From: Candidatus Poseidonia sp.
Lineage (GTDB): Archaea; Thermoplasmatota; Poseidoniia; Poseidoniales; Poseidoniaceae
Reading direction: 5' to 3'
Length of the DNA: 34,689 nt
NCBI GenBank assembly: GCA_016779705.1
Contig: JADHNB010000006.1
Location: forward strand, 1-34,689
Part shown: piece after piece, positions 17,126 to 27,116 of the stretch
Position numbering within the stretch: position 1 is the stretch's first letter
Layout of the letters: each line of letters begins with the position of its first letter
The notes under the pieces: generated by a model
Told to the model about the DNA's origin: nothing
Databases searched by the model: none
Seen by the model: only the letters and a program-made list of their open reading frames with translations
Position numbers and translations under genes: made by a program

Positions 17126-18007
17126 TCATGGTGCCCCAATGAATTGGAGTTCACCTACATCAAAATCGGCTCGTATCATGCCGATACGTTGTCCTTCTCG
17201 AATGAATTTTCGAATCGAGTTCCGGCCCTCGTCCCTGTAATCGATGGTGCGGTCGTTGACATACATGCTAACGAAGCGTTGGTTGGTGTCGTCATCGATA
17301 CCACGGCCCCATGCTTTCGCAAACTCAAGGGCCTCATCAGGTGAATTCAAAGCGTATTCAATGCTCATTTTCGTGTATTTCGTGATGTCCTCCATCACCT
17401 CCACGCCGAGATCTCGACGAACGACGTTACCCCCGAGCGGCATGGGCCAATTGTCGGTGGTGGAATTCCACCATTTTCCGAGGTCGACCAAGACGTCCAA
17501 ATCATGCTCGACGTAGGTCAACTGTCCTTCGTGGATGATCAAGCCGCTGATGTAGGTGTCATCGAGGATTCGCGGAATGATCTCGTCGAAGGGAACCACC
17601 TCGACGTTCACCTCGCCCCAAGCAAGCCGTAAACCAAGGTAAGCGCTGGTTTTGAGCCCGGGCACGGCGATGATTCCGGCCCGAGCCTCCTGCTCGGAAA
17701 CGCCTTGCTTACACACCACCATGGGACCGTAGCCCTCTCCCATCGACGCACCGCAATTCATCAAGGCGTAATGGTCAGCGATGTCAGGGTAAGCGTGGAT
17801 GGAAACCGCCGACACCTCGAGGTCTTGATTCATGGCTCGGTGATTGAGCGTCTCAATGTCCTGAAGCTCGTGGACGAAGGTGTATCCTGGTGTGGGAAAT
17901 TTACCGGTGGTCATGGCGTGAAACATGAACGCATCATCGGGATCGGGGCTGTGGCCAATGCGCACAATTCTGTTACCGTCTTCATCCAAGGGGAGTTCGA
18001 CCACCAT
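17126..18007 (-). CDS. mqnD: 1,4-dihydroxy-6-naphthoate synthase (futalosine menaquinone pathway)
   Basis: IGHSPDPDDAFMFHAMTTGK, VSAVSIHAYPDIADHYALMNCGASMGEGYGPMVV, GLIIHEGQLTY, WWNSTTDNWPMPLGGNVVRRDLG. Alternative start 18049. Confidence 0.93.
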   Translation of the reverse strand: MVVELPLDEDGNRIVRIGHSPDPDDAFMFHAMTTGKFPTPGYTFVHELQDIETLNHRAMNQDLEVSAVSIHAYPDIADHYALMNCGASMGEGYGPMVVCKQGVSEQEARAGIIAVPGLKTSAYLGLRLAWGEVNVEVVPFDEIIPRILDDTYISGLIIHEGQLTYVEHDLDVLVDLGKWWNSTTDNWPMPLGGNVVRRDLGVEVMEDITKYTKMSIEYALNSPDEALEFAKAWGRGIDDDTNQRFVSMYVNDRTIDYRDEGRNSIRKFIREGQRIGMIRADFDVGELQFIGAP

Positions 18008-18066
18008 GACCGTTCCAACGGCGCACCCTTCAAGAACCAACCGTTGCATTTTCAAAACAACGAAGG

Positions 18067-18873
18067 TCAATCCCAAGCAAATTCTGCGGGTTCCGCCATG
18101 TTGCAAGCCTGTTGCAAAAAGCGAAACAGTCCCTGTAGATGATGCGAATTCAGGCGATTGAAGACCTCGCCGTAATATTGGTCGAGGCGTTGATGGGTTA
18201 AATCGGATTTGGTCGACGACCATTCAATCACGGAACGGCGCCGTTGAGCGTCCGTCTCAAAAGCCACAAGGTTGTCCAGCAACGCTCCGTGAGCTTCTTT
18301 CAAGGCCTCCACGGGGGTATCCCTGCGTGCGACAAAAACACCGAAAATCATCGGTAGGTTTTCGAGTTCCATCCACGCCTTGCCCAAATCAAGTTGCACC
18401 ATTTCCGGCACTTCCCGTGCTGCTTGAAGGGCACGGTCACCGATCAACAGCGCACCATCGGCCAAAGCCATCATGGAGTCGTAGTCGGGACCGGTGCTGA
18501 CGTAGTTGACCTTTAATCCACGCTGAGTGATCAAGTGTTTCAACAACGCCACGGAGGTGGCTGAATCGGTGGGAAGAGCAATCGTTTGCATGGATTCCAA
18601 AGGAACGGCGCCAAACAGGAGAACACTTCCAACTTCGCCTTGGCTGCCAATGCCAATATCGGGAAGCAAGACAAGTTCGTCGGCGTGTTTGGCGTAATCC
18701 GCAGCAGGAATGGGCGCCAAGATGCAATCCCGACGCAAGACATGGCCGGTCAACCACGAGGGAGGTGCGGAGAGCACGTTCCAGGTATCGGGGAGGCCGT
18801 AGAAAAGCGGGTCGCAATTGATGAAGGCCACCCGACCGATGGTTCGCATCCATGTCGTGGTGGTCATGCGCAT
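18067..18873 (-). CDS. mqnA: Chorismate dehydratase (futalosine menaquinone pathway)
   Basis: IGRVAFINCDPLFYGL, LAPIPAADYAKH, VLLPDIGIGSQGEVGSVLLFG, DGALLIGDRALQAAR, DLGKAWMELENLPMIFGVFVARR. Confidence 0.92.
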   Translation of the reverse strand: MRMTTTTWMRTIGRVAFINCDPLFYGLPDTWNVLSAPPSWLTGHVLRRDCILAPIPAADYAKHADELVLLPDIGIGSQGEVGSVLLFGAVPLESMQTIALPTDSATSVALLKHLITQRGLKVNYVSTGPDYDSMMALADGALLIGDRALQAAREVPEMVQLDLGKAWMELENLPMIFGVFVARRDTPVEALKEAHGALLDNLVAFETDAQRRRSVIEWSSTKSDLTHQRLDQYYGEVFNRLNSHHLQGLFRFLQQACNMAEPAEFAWD

Positions 18874-18876
18874 TCC

Positions 18877-20106
18877 TCACTGCGCCATGGGCAACGCCCG
18901 TCGTGACACGGGGGCGGGGGGGACGTAATTCTCGAAGCGTGAGTAGGTCGTGTTCCGCTGAACCGGGACACAGTTCGCATCTTGAATCAAACGAGCGAGC
19001 TTGGAACGGTTGTGATCGAGCGGGGCGGTTGAACCAGCAAGGTGCATGATGGACTCCTTTTGAACGGTCCCGTCAATATCGTCAGCACCGTACTGGAGAG
19101 CGAGTTCAGCAAGGTGATCGCCGATGTTCATGCGATACGCCTTGATGTGAGGCAGGTTGTTCAACATCAACCGAGAGACAGCAATGGTTCGCAAGATTTC
19201 GGAACCGGTGGACAGCTGTGCTTCGGGCAATCGTGTGTGGTCCGGCAAGAAGGGATAAGGGACAAAGCATTGGAAACCGTTGGTCTCGTCTTGCAATTCG
19301 CGAAGGGAAATCATGTGTTGAAGTCGTTGCTCGAGACGTTCAACCGTCCCGAATAGCATCGTGCAGTTTGAAGGGAGCCCAATCTCGTGCGCTTCGCGAT
19401 GAATCCGAAGGTACTCCGCTGAACTTTCCTTACCGTTGCAAATGATGGCGCGAATGTCATCATCAAGGATTTCCGCCCCCCCGCCGGGTAGGGAGGTCAA
19501 GCCGGCGTCTTTGAGGCGTTGCAACACCGATTTGGTAGAGAGGTTGGAGCGTTGAGCCAAATGCTTGATCTCGACCGCTGTGAGGGCCTTGATGGAAATG
19601 GAGGGATACCGTTGCCGTGTTTCTCGGAACATGGCTTCGTAGTGGGTCACGTCCCACTCCGGGTGCAAGCCTCCTACCGAATGAACTTCATCCACGGCAT
19701 GAGCGTAGCGACCAACGTCCTCTACGTACGCTTCAACGCTCAAGGCGTAGGCATCGCTTGCCTTTGGCCCTCGGCGGAAGGCGCAAAATCTGCACGCAAG
19801 CACACAGACGTTCGTTTGATTGATGTGTACGTTGGAATTGAAGAAGGCTTGACGGTCAAACCGGGCTTCACGGACTTCGTTCGCCAATGCACCCAATTCG
19901 GGTAGGTTTGGGTGTTCAAACAGAACCATGCCGTCTTCAAGCGTGAGCGGCTCGTTGCGAGCCAACTTCCTAACAATTGCCTGGAGGGGCACGGACCATC
20001 GCTCAACGTCGGCCAGCCGTTGGTGAAGTCGAACAGGCCAATCGGCGTGTTCTCCTGCCCCGTTTTGGGCGTTGACGCCGGCAACCATGGGCAACGGATT
20101 CAACAC
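18877..20106 (-). CDS. mqnE: Aminofutalosine synthase, radical SAM (MqnE)
   Basis: NQTNVCVLACRFCAFRR (CxxxCxxC), SVGGLHPEWDVTHYEAMFRETR, KALTAVEIKHLAQRSNLS, GLTSLPGGGAEI, LRELQDETNGFQCFVPYPF. GTG start at 20106 or ATG at 20088. Confidence 0.88.
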   Translation of the reverse strand: MLNPLPMVAGVNAQNGAGEHADWPVRLHQRLADVERWSVPLQAIVRKLARNEPLTLEDGMVLFEHPNLPELGALANEVREARFDRQAFFNSNVHINQTNVCVLACRFCAFRRGPKASDAYALSVEAYVEDVGRYAHAVDEVHSVGGLHPEWDVTHYEAMFRETRQRYPSISIKALTAVEIKHLAQRSNLSTKSVLQRLKDAGLTSLPGGGAEILDDDIRAIICNGKESSAEYLRIHREAHEIGLPSNCTMLFGTVERLEQRLQHMISLRELQDETNGFQCFVPYPFLPDHTRLPEAQLSTGSEILRTIAVSRLMLNNLPHIKAYRMNIGDHLAELALQYGADDIDGTVQKESIMHLAGSTAPLDHNRSKLARLIQDANCVPVQRNTTYSRFENYVPPAPVSRRALPMAQ

Positions 20107-20133
20107 GCCTTGATGAAGATGTGCTTTCCTTCG

Positions 20134-23022
20134 TCATCGCGTTTTCACGGCGAGGAATTTTGACTTGACGATCAATTTTCTGAATTCCTCAATGATGAAG
20201 ACGCCCGAGGCGACCAAGACGATGATGCCCCAGTCGTTGGACGAAAGCGAAGTGGTGCTCAACAGGTTCCCGACTTGAATGCCGACCAAAGGAATCGAGG
20301 CGTCCGCCAGCTGAACGAAGAACAAGAGGAGGCCGCCCGAGATGAGAAGCGCCAAATTGATGGCTCGATTGGAAAACAAGCCCAATTCAAAGACGCTTTG
20401 TTCATTCGAACGGCAATTGAGCACATTGAACAGTTGGAAGACGATAAACACGGAGAAGGTCATGGTCTGTGCGTGCTCAAAGTGGCGATCGGCGTAGACT
20501 TGCCAGTCGTCAATCGCCCCGAGGTCACCGGCTTCGCATTGAGCCACGTCAAAGGCCGTGGTGCTCGTTTCGGTGGGCAGCATCTCGCATTGAGCAAGGC
20601 CCCCCCCTGCCAGGTAGAAAATCGCCAAAGTGCCGGTCACCATCACGATGCCCAAATAGAAAATCAGCGAGATGTCCTTGCCGTTGGGCAGGCTTTCGTC
20701 GACCGGCCGAGGAGGTTGTTCCATCACGTTACCGTGTTTCTTTTCCACACCCAAAGCCACAGCAGGTGGCCCGTCCATGAGGATGTTGATGACCAAGATT
20801 TGAGTCGCTGTGAGCGGAATGGATTCGGGCCCGAACAGGATGGTCGCAAGAACCAAAAGCAACACGGCGGCGACATTGGTGGAAACTTGATAGCGGACGA
20901 AATTTCGAATATTTTGGTAGATTTTCCGCCCCTCTTCGATGGCGTGAACGATGTTGGCAAAGTTGTCGTCCTGAAGCACCATGTCGGCTGCATCTTTGGC
21001 AACGTCCGTCCCCGCGATGCCCATGGCAACACCGATGTTCGCCCCCGAAAGTGCGGGAGCGTCGTTGACGCCATCGCCGGTCATGGCGACGATCTCACCT
21101 TGGGCTTGAAGTGAAGACACAATGCGCATTTTTTGATCGGGGGTCACGCGCGAGTAGATGGCGATGTTGCCAGCCATCTGCTCAAGTTCTTCGTCGGACA
21201 ATTCACTCAAATCCTTGCCGTCAATTGAATTGAGGCCACCGGCTTCAATGTTGAGTTCTCGACCGATCGCTGCAGCGGTCATTCGCTGGTCGCCGGTGAT
21301 CATTTTGACCTTGATACCTGCACGCTGGCAGGTCGCAATGGCGTCTTTAACCTCAGGGCGTGGTGGGTCCATAATGCCGATTAATCCAAGGAACGCAAGG
21401 TTAGATTCCACCGTTTTCATGTCCTCAAGGCTTTCGTCCTTGCCAAACGGTCGGGCAAAGAGGGCAATGACCCGCATGGCCTTTGAACCCATTTCGTCGT
21501 TCATGCGAACAATGGCCGCACGGTCATCATCGGTGAGTGGAACGACCTGGTTGTCAACGATTTTTGATGTCATCAACGGTTTGTACCCTTGAATGCTTCC
21601 TTTTGAAAAGACCCATCGATTCCCTTGGTATTCGTGAATCACGCTCATGCGTTTGCGATTTGAATCAAAGAAAAATTCGTTGAGGCGGGGGTGGCGATGG
21701 GAGAATTTTTTCACATCGCCGTTGATTTTCCAGCCGGCCACCGCGCAGGCAGAATCCGTTGGGTCGCCGATGGCTTGCCACAGACCGTCAACTTTGGTGA
21801 TGGTGGAATTGTGACACAGGGCTAAACAAGCGCTGAGGAGACGGAAACCCATGTCGGATTGATGAGCTTGCAGATCATCATCGGAGAGTTCAACCCCGTT
21901 GCGAACCAAGTGGCCGTTGGGCGTAAAACCCTCGCCAGAGACTCCGAAATCTTCGTCGAGGGTGAAAATTTGGCGCACCGTCATTTGATTCTTGGTGAGC
22001 GTGCCCGTTTTATCAGAACAGATAACCGTGGTTGAACCAAGCGTTTCAACCGCCTTCATGCGACGAATGATGGCCTTGTGGCGCGCCATGTTTCGCATCC
22101 CGAGGGAGAGCGTGATGACCAAGATGATGGGCAATCCTTCGGGTACGATGGCGACAAAGATGGCGATAGCGACAATGAACTGCTGGACTGCTACTTCTTT
22201 CAAGTCCACGCCGGGTTTCCCGTAGGAGACGACGAGGTTCAATGAAACGAGCAACACCGCAACGATGAGCGCAATGAAACCAAGGAACCGACCAAGACTT
22301 TCCAATTTCAATTCCAGCGGCGTTTTGGGCGTGGTGCTTTCGGCGAGATTTTTGGCAATTTTGCCCAATTCCGTTTCCATGCCGGTGGCCACCACCAACC
22401 CCAGGCCTCGCCCCGAAGAAACCGTGGTTCCCATGTAGGCCATGTTGGTGCGATCGGCGAGAACTGCGTCACGGTCACGTGCCTCCACCGATTTTCGGAC
22501 GGTCAGCGATTCTCCCGTTAACGCCGATTCGTCGATTTTGCATTGTTGGGAACGCAACATGCGAACGTCAGCTGGCACTTTGAGTCCCTGTTCCAACGCC
22601 ACGATGTCCCCCGGAACCAATTCTGACGTCGGGATTTCGCTTTCAAAGGTTCCACGAATCACCACGCAAGTTGAAATTGACATTTGTTTCAGCGAATCCA
22701 TCGCTTGTTCGGCCTGTCCTTCCTGCCAAAAACCAAAGAAGGCGTTTGCGGTTAAGACGATGAAGATGAAAATCGCATCGCCCGGTTGGTCCGGATGAAT
22801 GGCCAAGGCCACCAAAGCGGCTCCAATGAGCAGATAATTCAACGGGTCGTTGTATTGGGAGAGAAAGCGAAGGATGGCCGGTGTTTTCTCTGGCTCAGCG
22901 AGTTTGTTAAGACCGTATTTTGCGGTCCTCGACATCACTTCCTCCATCGAGATGCCCTGCTCAGAGCTGTCCTGTTCAACCAAACAATCCTCGGCGGACA
23001 TGGCGTGCCAAAATCTCTCCAT
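20134..23022 (-). CDS. Cation-transporting P-type (P2-like) ATPase
   Basis: IVPEGLPIILVITLSLGMRNMARHKAIIRRMKAVETLGSTTVICSDKTGTLTKNQMT; IDESALTGES; KMITGDQRMTAAAIGRELNI; AMTGDGVNDAPALSGANIGVAMG. Confidence 0.96.
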   Translation of the reverse strand: MERFWHAMSAEDCLVEQDSSEQGISMEEVMSRTAKYGLNKLAEPEKTPAILRFLSQYNDPLNYLLIGAALVALAIHPDQPGDAIFIFIVLTANAFFGFWQEGQAEQAMDSLKQMSISTCVVIRGTFESEIPTSELVPGDIVALEQGLKVPADVRMLRSQQCKIDESALTGESLTVRKSVEARDRDAVLADRTNMAYMGTTVSSGRGLGLVVATGMETELGKIAKNLAESTTPKTPLELKLESLGRFLGFIALIVAVLLVSLNLVVSYGKPGVDLKEVAVQQFIVAIAIFVAIVPEGLPIILVITLSLGMRNMARHKAIIRRMKAVETLGSTTVICSDKTGTLTKNQMTVRQIFTLDEDFGVSGEGFTPNGHLVRNGVELSDDDLQAHQSDMGFRLLSACLALCHNSTITKVDGLWQAIGDPTDSACAVAGWKINGDVKKFSHRHPRLNEFFFDSNRKRMSVIHEYQGNRWVFSKGSIQGYKPLMTSKIVDNQVVPLTDDDRAAIVRMNDEMGSKAMRVIALFARPFGKDESLEDMKTVESNLAFLGLIGIMDPPRPEVKDAIATCQRAGIKVKMITGDQRMTAAAIGRELNIEAGGLNSIDGKDLSELSDEELEQMAGNIAIYSRVTPDQKMRIVSSLQAQGEIVAMTGDGVNDAPALSGANIGVAMGIAGTDVAKDAADMVLQDDNFANIVHAIEEGRKIYQNIRNFVRYQVSTNVAAVLLLVLATILFGPESIPLTATQILVINILMDGPPAVALGVEKKHGNVMEQPPRPVDESLPNGKDISLIFYLGIVMVTGTLAIFYLAGGGLAQCEMLPTETSTTAFDVAQCEAGDLGAIDDWQVYADRHFEHAQTMTFSVFIVFQLFNVLNCRSNEQSVFELGLFSNRAINLALLISGGLLLFFVQLADASIPLVGIQVGNLLSTTSLSSNDWGIIVLVASGVFIIEEFRKLIVKSKFLAVKTR

Positions 23023-23176
23023 GATGTTTCACCCTTGGCCTGAAACACGTCCAAACCGTTCCGCTGGTCGTATCGGTTCCCTATTATATTGCGCGGTGGG
23101 GTCCCATCCAAAGACTCTATATTTGTTCAAGCGGAAAAGGCGCAGTCTATACCTACTCGGACGGAGTGCCACGGCC

Positions 23177-25222
23177 ATGAGCGCCACGGGTGAACCGTAC
23201 ATCCCTGCCCACGAGTCTCCGCTCGAATTGACCACGAGGGTGATTCTGGTCGGCATCGTGTTGGGCGTCCTGATGACGGCCGCCAATGCCTACCTCGGTT
23301 TGTATGCGGGCATGACCGTTTCAGCAAGCATCCCAGCAGCCGTGATGTCCATGATCATTCTACGGACGATGTTCAAAGACGTGTCCATTCTTGAAAACAA
23401 CGCTGTTCAGACCATGGCCTCGGCCGGTGAATCGTTGGCCGCGGGCGTGATTTTTACCGTTCCTGCCTTGTTGGTCATGAACATCTGGGTGAGCATTCAG
23501 TGGATGGAGACCCTCATCATCGCCACCCTGGGTGGTTTGCTCGGGACCATGTTCACCATTGCCTTGCGCCGGTTGTTCATCGTTGAGGAGGCACTCCCCT
23601 ATCCCGAGGGGGTGGCCTGCCGCGAAGTCCTTGTGGCCGGTGAAGAGGGCGGGGAAGGAGCGCTGGCCATCCTCTACGCGCTGGCCATTGGTGGTATCTA
23701 CGGCTTGATGGTCAAAGGGTTTGAAGTCACGCACCACACCGTGGAAGGCGCCGCCTCGTTCATCTCGACTCGCCTTTATGCGGGCATGGACCTCTCCATT
23801 GCCTTGCTGTCGGTGGGCTACATTGTGGGCATTCGAATCGCTTCGTTCATTTTCTTCGGTGGCGTGTTGGGTTTCGGTTTACTCGTTCCCATGTACGGCC
23901 TCGTCTACGGTTGGCCAGCAACGGACTCGTTGGTTGATGGTTTCTACAGCATTTGGTCAACCCAAGTTCGCTACGTCGGCGTCGGGGCGATGGTGGTTGG
24001 CGGGATCTACACCCTTTGGTCAATGCGAAAAACCATCATTACGGGACTCTCGAAGGCCTTTGTCAAAACCGAGGGGGCTGACATGGAACTCCCCCGAACC
24101 GAACAAGACATTCCGATGAACCATGTATTCATGGTGTGCAGTGTTCTCGTGGTGCTCACCTTCTTCTTTTACTGGTGGGCCACTGAATCGCTGGTTCTGG
24201 CCCTCGCCGGCGCGTTGTTCCTGGCCTTCGTTGCGTTTTTCTTCGCAGCGGTTGCGGGCTACATCGCCGGTGTGGTCGGTTCGTCCAATTCCCCCGTATC
24301 CGGGATGACCATCGCCACCCTCCTGTTCACGGTCGGTTTGGTGTACATCGTCGGCGATGTCATGCTCGGCATGGCTCGCCAAGATCTGATGTATGCGACC
24401 CTGCTCATCGCCGCCATCGTCGCCTCCAGCGCCGCCATCGCCGGGGACGTGATGCAGGACCTCAAAACCGGTCATATGTTGGGAGCCACGCCTAAGCGAC
24501 AACAAGTGGCCGAAATCATTGGAGTGCTCACCGGTGCCGTGGTCATTGGACCCGTGCTCTCACTGCTTCACGATGCGTTTCGAATCTCCCAAACCGCTTG
24601 TCAGATGAACCCGCTGCCCGGCGACCCGACCTGCTCAAAGGCGCTGTTTGCCCCCCAAGCCGAGCTGATCGGTGCCATTGTCCAAGGTGCCTTTGGTGGT
24701 GACCTCAACATTCAGATGGTCGCCTTGGGTGCCGCCATTGCGATTGCGCTCATCCGATTGCAAATGCCGGTGATGAGCGTGGCCATCGGCATCTACCTTC
24801 CGTTGGGCTTGTCGGTGCCCATCATGACCGGGGGCATCATCTCTCACGTGCTGCTGCGGAGCGCCCACCTTCGAATCGACGGTGTTTTGCGAGACGAACC
24901 GTCGCCTCGAGCCCAGGCAGCAGCAAAAGAGGTGGAAAGCCGGGGCGTGCTCATTGGAGCGGGTTTCATCGCTGGAGAATCCATCATGGGCGTGTTGATT
25001 GCCATCCTCATCGTGGCGAAAATTGACCTGCCCGAACTCTTTGGAATTGGGACGCTGAATAACGTCCTTTCCTTGGCCTTCTTCGCTTGGTTCATGGGCG
25101 TCTTCATTTGGCTGGCGTCCCGAGCCCTTCCCAAAGGTGGCTCGCTCGCCGGGGATGCGGTGATGGTGACCGCCGATGCGGTTCGAAACATGATCGATGC
25201 CTTGCAACCGAAAAAGCCGTGA
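23177..25222 (+). CDS. OPT-family oligopeptide transporter
   Basis: ELTTRVILVGIVLGVLMTAANAYLGLYAGMTVSASIPAAVMSMIILR; EEALPYPEGVACREVLVAGE; DVMQDLKTGHMLGATPKRQQ: canonical OPT motifs. Confidence 0.95.
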   Translation: MSATGEPYIPAHESPLELTTRVILVGIVLGVLMTAANAYLGLYAGMTVSASIPAAVMSMIILRTMFKDVSILENNAVQTMASAGESLAAGVIFTVPALLVMNIWVSIQWMETLIIATLGGLLGTMFTIALRRLFIVEEALPYPEGVACREVLVAGEEGGEGALAILYALAIGGIYGLMVKGFEVTHHTVEGAASFISTRLYAGMDLSIALLSVGYIVGIRIASFIFFGGVLGFGLLVPMYGLVYGWPATDSLVDGFYSIWSTQVRYVGVGAMVVGGIYTLWSMRKTIITGLSKAFVKTEGADMELPRTEQDIPMNHVFMVCSVLVVLTFFFYWWATESLVLALAGALFLAFVAFFFAAVAGYIAGVVGSSNSPVSGMTIATLLFTVGLVYIVGDVMLGMARQDLMYATLLIAAIVASSAAIAGDVMQDLKTGHMLGATPKRQQVAEIIGVLTGAVVIGPVLSLLHDAFRISQTACQMNPLPGDPTCSKALFAPQAELIGAIVQGAFGGDLNIQMVALGAAIAIALIRLQMPVMSVAIGIYLPLGLSVPIMTGGIISHVLLRSAHLRIDGVLRDEPSPRAQAAAKEVESRGVLIGAGFIAGESIMGVLIAILIVAKIDLPELFGIGTLNNVLSLAFFAWFMGVFIWLASRALPKGGSLAGDAVMVTADAVRNMIDALQPKKP

Positions 25223-25300
25223 CGTCGCCCCGATAGCACAACCAGCAGCGTCACAACCATCAAAGGCCATCCATGCAGGCCTTCGTCCGCGGGTGCTGCC

Positions 25301-26125
25301 ATGACCTCCACCGACGAACTACGAGAACTTGCCCGAAAATGCCGCGTCCACATCGTGAACATGGTCCACCGTGCTCAAGCGGGTCACCCGGGAGGATCCC
25401 TCTCTGAAATCGACCTTCTGGTTGGCCTGTACAAAACCACGCTTCGGGTTCGGCCCGACGACCCGGATTGGGATGACCGGGACCGATTCATTCTCTCCAA
25501 GGGTCACGCCTCCCCTGGTATGTATGCTATTTTGGCGGAAATGGGCTTCATTTCCGTGGATGACCTCGCCTCCTATCGCGTGTTGGGCGGGATTTGTCAA
25601 GGGCACGTCGACATGAAATGGTGCCCCGGCGTTGATTTTTCGGCGGGCTCCCTCGGCATGGGTCTCTCATTCGGCATGGGTTCCGCCATCGCCGGCCGAC
25701 TTGCTGGAAGCGAGCGACAGGTGTACGTGATGCTCGGCGACGGCGAAATCCAAGAGGGAAGCGTGTGGGAAGCCGCCATGGCTGCCGCCCACCATGAACT
25801 GGGCAACCTCAACGTCATCCTTGACCGTAACCGAATCCAAAACGATGATTTCTGCGAAGCCCAGATGCGCATGTTCGACATCCCTGCCAAGTGGAAAGCC
25901 TTCGGATGGAACGTCAAAGAGATCGACGGCCACAACATGGACGAGGTCGTTGAAGGATTGAACTTCCTTTCCTCGACCAACGACGGACCGTCCGTGCTCA
26001 TCGCTCACACGGTGAAAGGCCACGGCGTGTCCTTCATGGCCGACAACCCTGCCTTCCACGGAGCGGCACCCAACGACGAGCAGTACGCTCAAGCCATGGC
26101 TGAACTGGGCGAGGTGGTGGCATGA
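25301..26125 (+). CDS. Transketolase, N-terminal (TPP-binding) subunit
   Basis: HRAQAGHPGGSLSEIDLLVGLY; DRFILSKGHASPGMYAILAEMGF; VYVMLGDGEIQEGSVWEAAMAAAHHELGNLNVILDRN. Confidence 0.96.
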   Translation: MTSTDELRELARKCRVHIVNMVHRAQAGHPGGSLSEIDLLVGLYKTTLRVRPDDPDWDDRDRFILSKGHASPGMYAILAEMGFISVDDLASYRVLGGICQGHVDMKWCPGVDFSAGSLGMGLSFGMGSAIAGRLAGSERQVYVMLGDGEIQEGSVWEAAMAAAHHELGNLNVILDRNRIQNDDFCEAQMRMFDIPAKWKAFGWNVKEIDGHNMDEVVEGLNFLSSTNDGPSVLIAHTVKGHGVSFMADNPAFHGAAPNDEQYAQAMAELGEVVA

Positions 26126-27060
26126 CGAAGATGGCCGCCACCCGTGATGGCTACGGTGACGCCTTGCTTGAGCTGGCGAGCAACCCCAAGGTTGTCGTTC
26201 TTGAAGCCGACCTCGGCAAATCGACGAAGTCCCTCCACTTCCGCAAAGCCCACCCCGAGCGAACCGTTTCGTGCGGCATTGGAGAGCAGAACATGCTCTT
26301 GGTTGGGGCGGGTTTGGCCGCTTCCGGCTACATCCCGTTTGCGAGCACCTTTGCCATCTTTACCGAACGGGCGTTCGAGCAAATGCGCAACGGCGTAGCC
26401 CGTCCGAACTTGGCCGTGCACGTTTGCGGAAGCCATGGCGGCACCCACACGGGCACCGATGGTTCCTCGGCTCAATCGATTGAGGACTTGGCCATTTACC
26501 GAACCCTGCCCAACGTCATCGTCATGCATCCCAGCGACGTCGTCTCCACCAAGGTCCTGACCATGCAGCTGGCTGAAACCAACGCCCCTTCCTACACCCG
26601 CACGGCTCGCAACAAAACCCCCGTGCTTTACGAGGGCCGAGAATCCGACATCAAGATCGGAAAAGGCATTGTGCTCAGCGAAGGCCGCGACGTTGCCATC
26701 GTCGCCTGCGGCGTCATGGTCTCGGAGTCCATGAAGGCCGCCGAAGCCCTCGCCAACGAAGGCATCCACGCCACGGTCGTTGACATGCACACCCTCAAGC
26801 CCTTGGACGGCGACCTCATCGACCACTTGGTCGCTTCCTGCGGCGCCATCGTCACGGCGGAGGACCACAGCGTCATCGGCGGATTGGGCGGTGCCGTGGC
26901 CGAACACCTCACGGCCAACACCTTCGCTCCGCTGGAACGCGTTGGGGTTCAGGACCGCTTTGGCGAATCCGGACAATCCGATGAAATGCTTGACGTGATG
27001 CAAATCTCCGCTCCGTTCATCGCCGAGGCAGCCAAGCGGGCCATCGCACGAAAGGGCTGA
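26122..27060 (+). CDS. Transketolase, C-terminal subunit
   Basis: RDGYGDALLELASNPKVVVLEADLGKST...FRKAHPERTVSCGIGEQNMLLVGAGLAASG; SHGGTHTGTDGSSAQSIEDLAIYR; ATG overlaps upstream TGA (ATGA). Confidence 0.96.
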   Translation: MTKMAATRDGYGDALLELASNPKVVVLEADLGKSTKSLHFRKAHPERTVSCGIGEQNMLLVGAGLAASGYIPFASTFAIFTERAFEQMRNGVARPNLAVHVCGSHGGTHTGTDGSSAQSIEDLAIYRTLPNVIVMHPSDVVSTKVLTMQLAETNAPSYTRTARNKTPVLYEGRESDIKIGKGIVLSEGRDVAIVACGVMVSESMKAAEALANEGIHATVVDMHTLKPLDGDLIDHLVASCGAIVTAEDHSVIGGLGGAVAEHLTANTFAPLERVGVQDRFGESGQSDEMLDVMQISAPFIAEAAKRAIARKG

Positions 27061-27072
27061 ATCCCGACGAAC

Positions 27073-27112
27073 GCCCGCAGGGGAGAGTTCATAGAACCCC
27101 GTCATAGCGGGC
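27073..27112 (+). promoter_or_regulatory. Predicted stem-loop immediately upstream of the transaldolase start codon
   Basis: GCCCGC (27073-27078) pairs with GCGGGC (27107-27112), with nested GGGG (27080-27083)/CCCC (27097-27100); ends 4 nt before ATG 27117. Confidence 0.4.
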
Positions 27113-27116
27113 AATC

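Noticed and set aside
20275-21114. 279-aa plus-strand ORF inside the P-type ATPase
   Set aside because: Antisense to conserved ATPase motifs (TGDGVNDAPALSG region); shadow ORF.
25301-27060. Transketolase split into two ORFs as a possible frameshift or pseudogene
   Set aside because: The junction is a clean ATGA overlap with complete N and C subunits, as is normal for archaeal transketolases.
26089-27114. 341-aa minus-strand ORF opposite transketolase C
   Set aside because: Mirror ORF of a strongly conserved gene; no family-like motifs.
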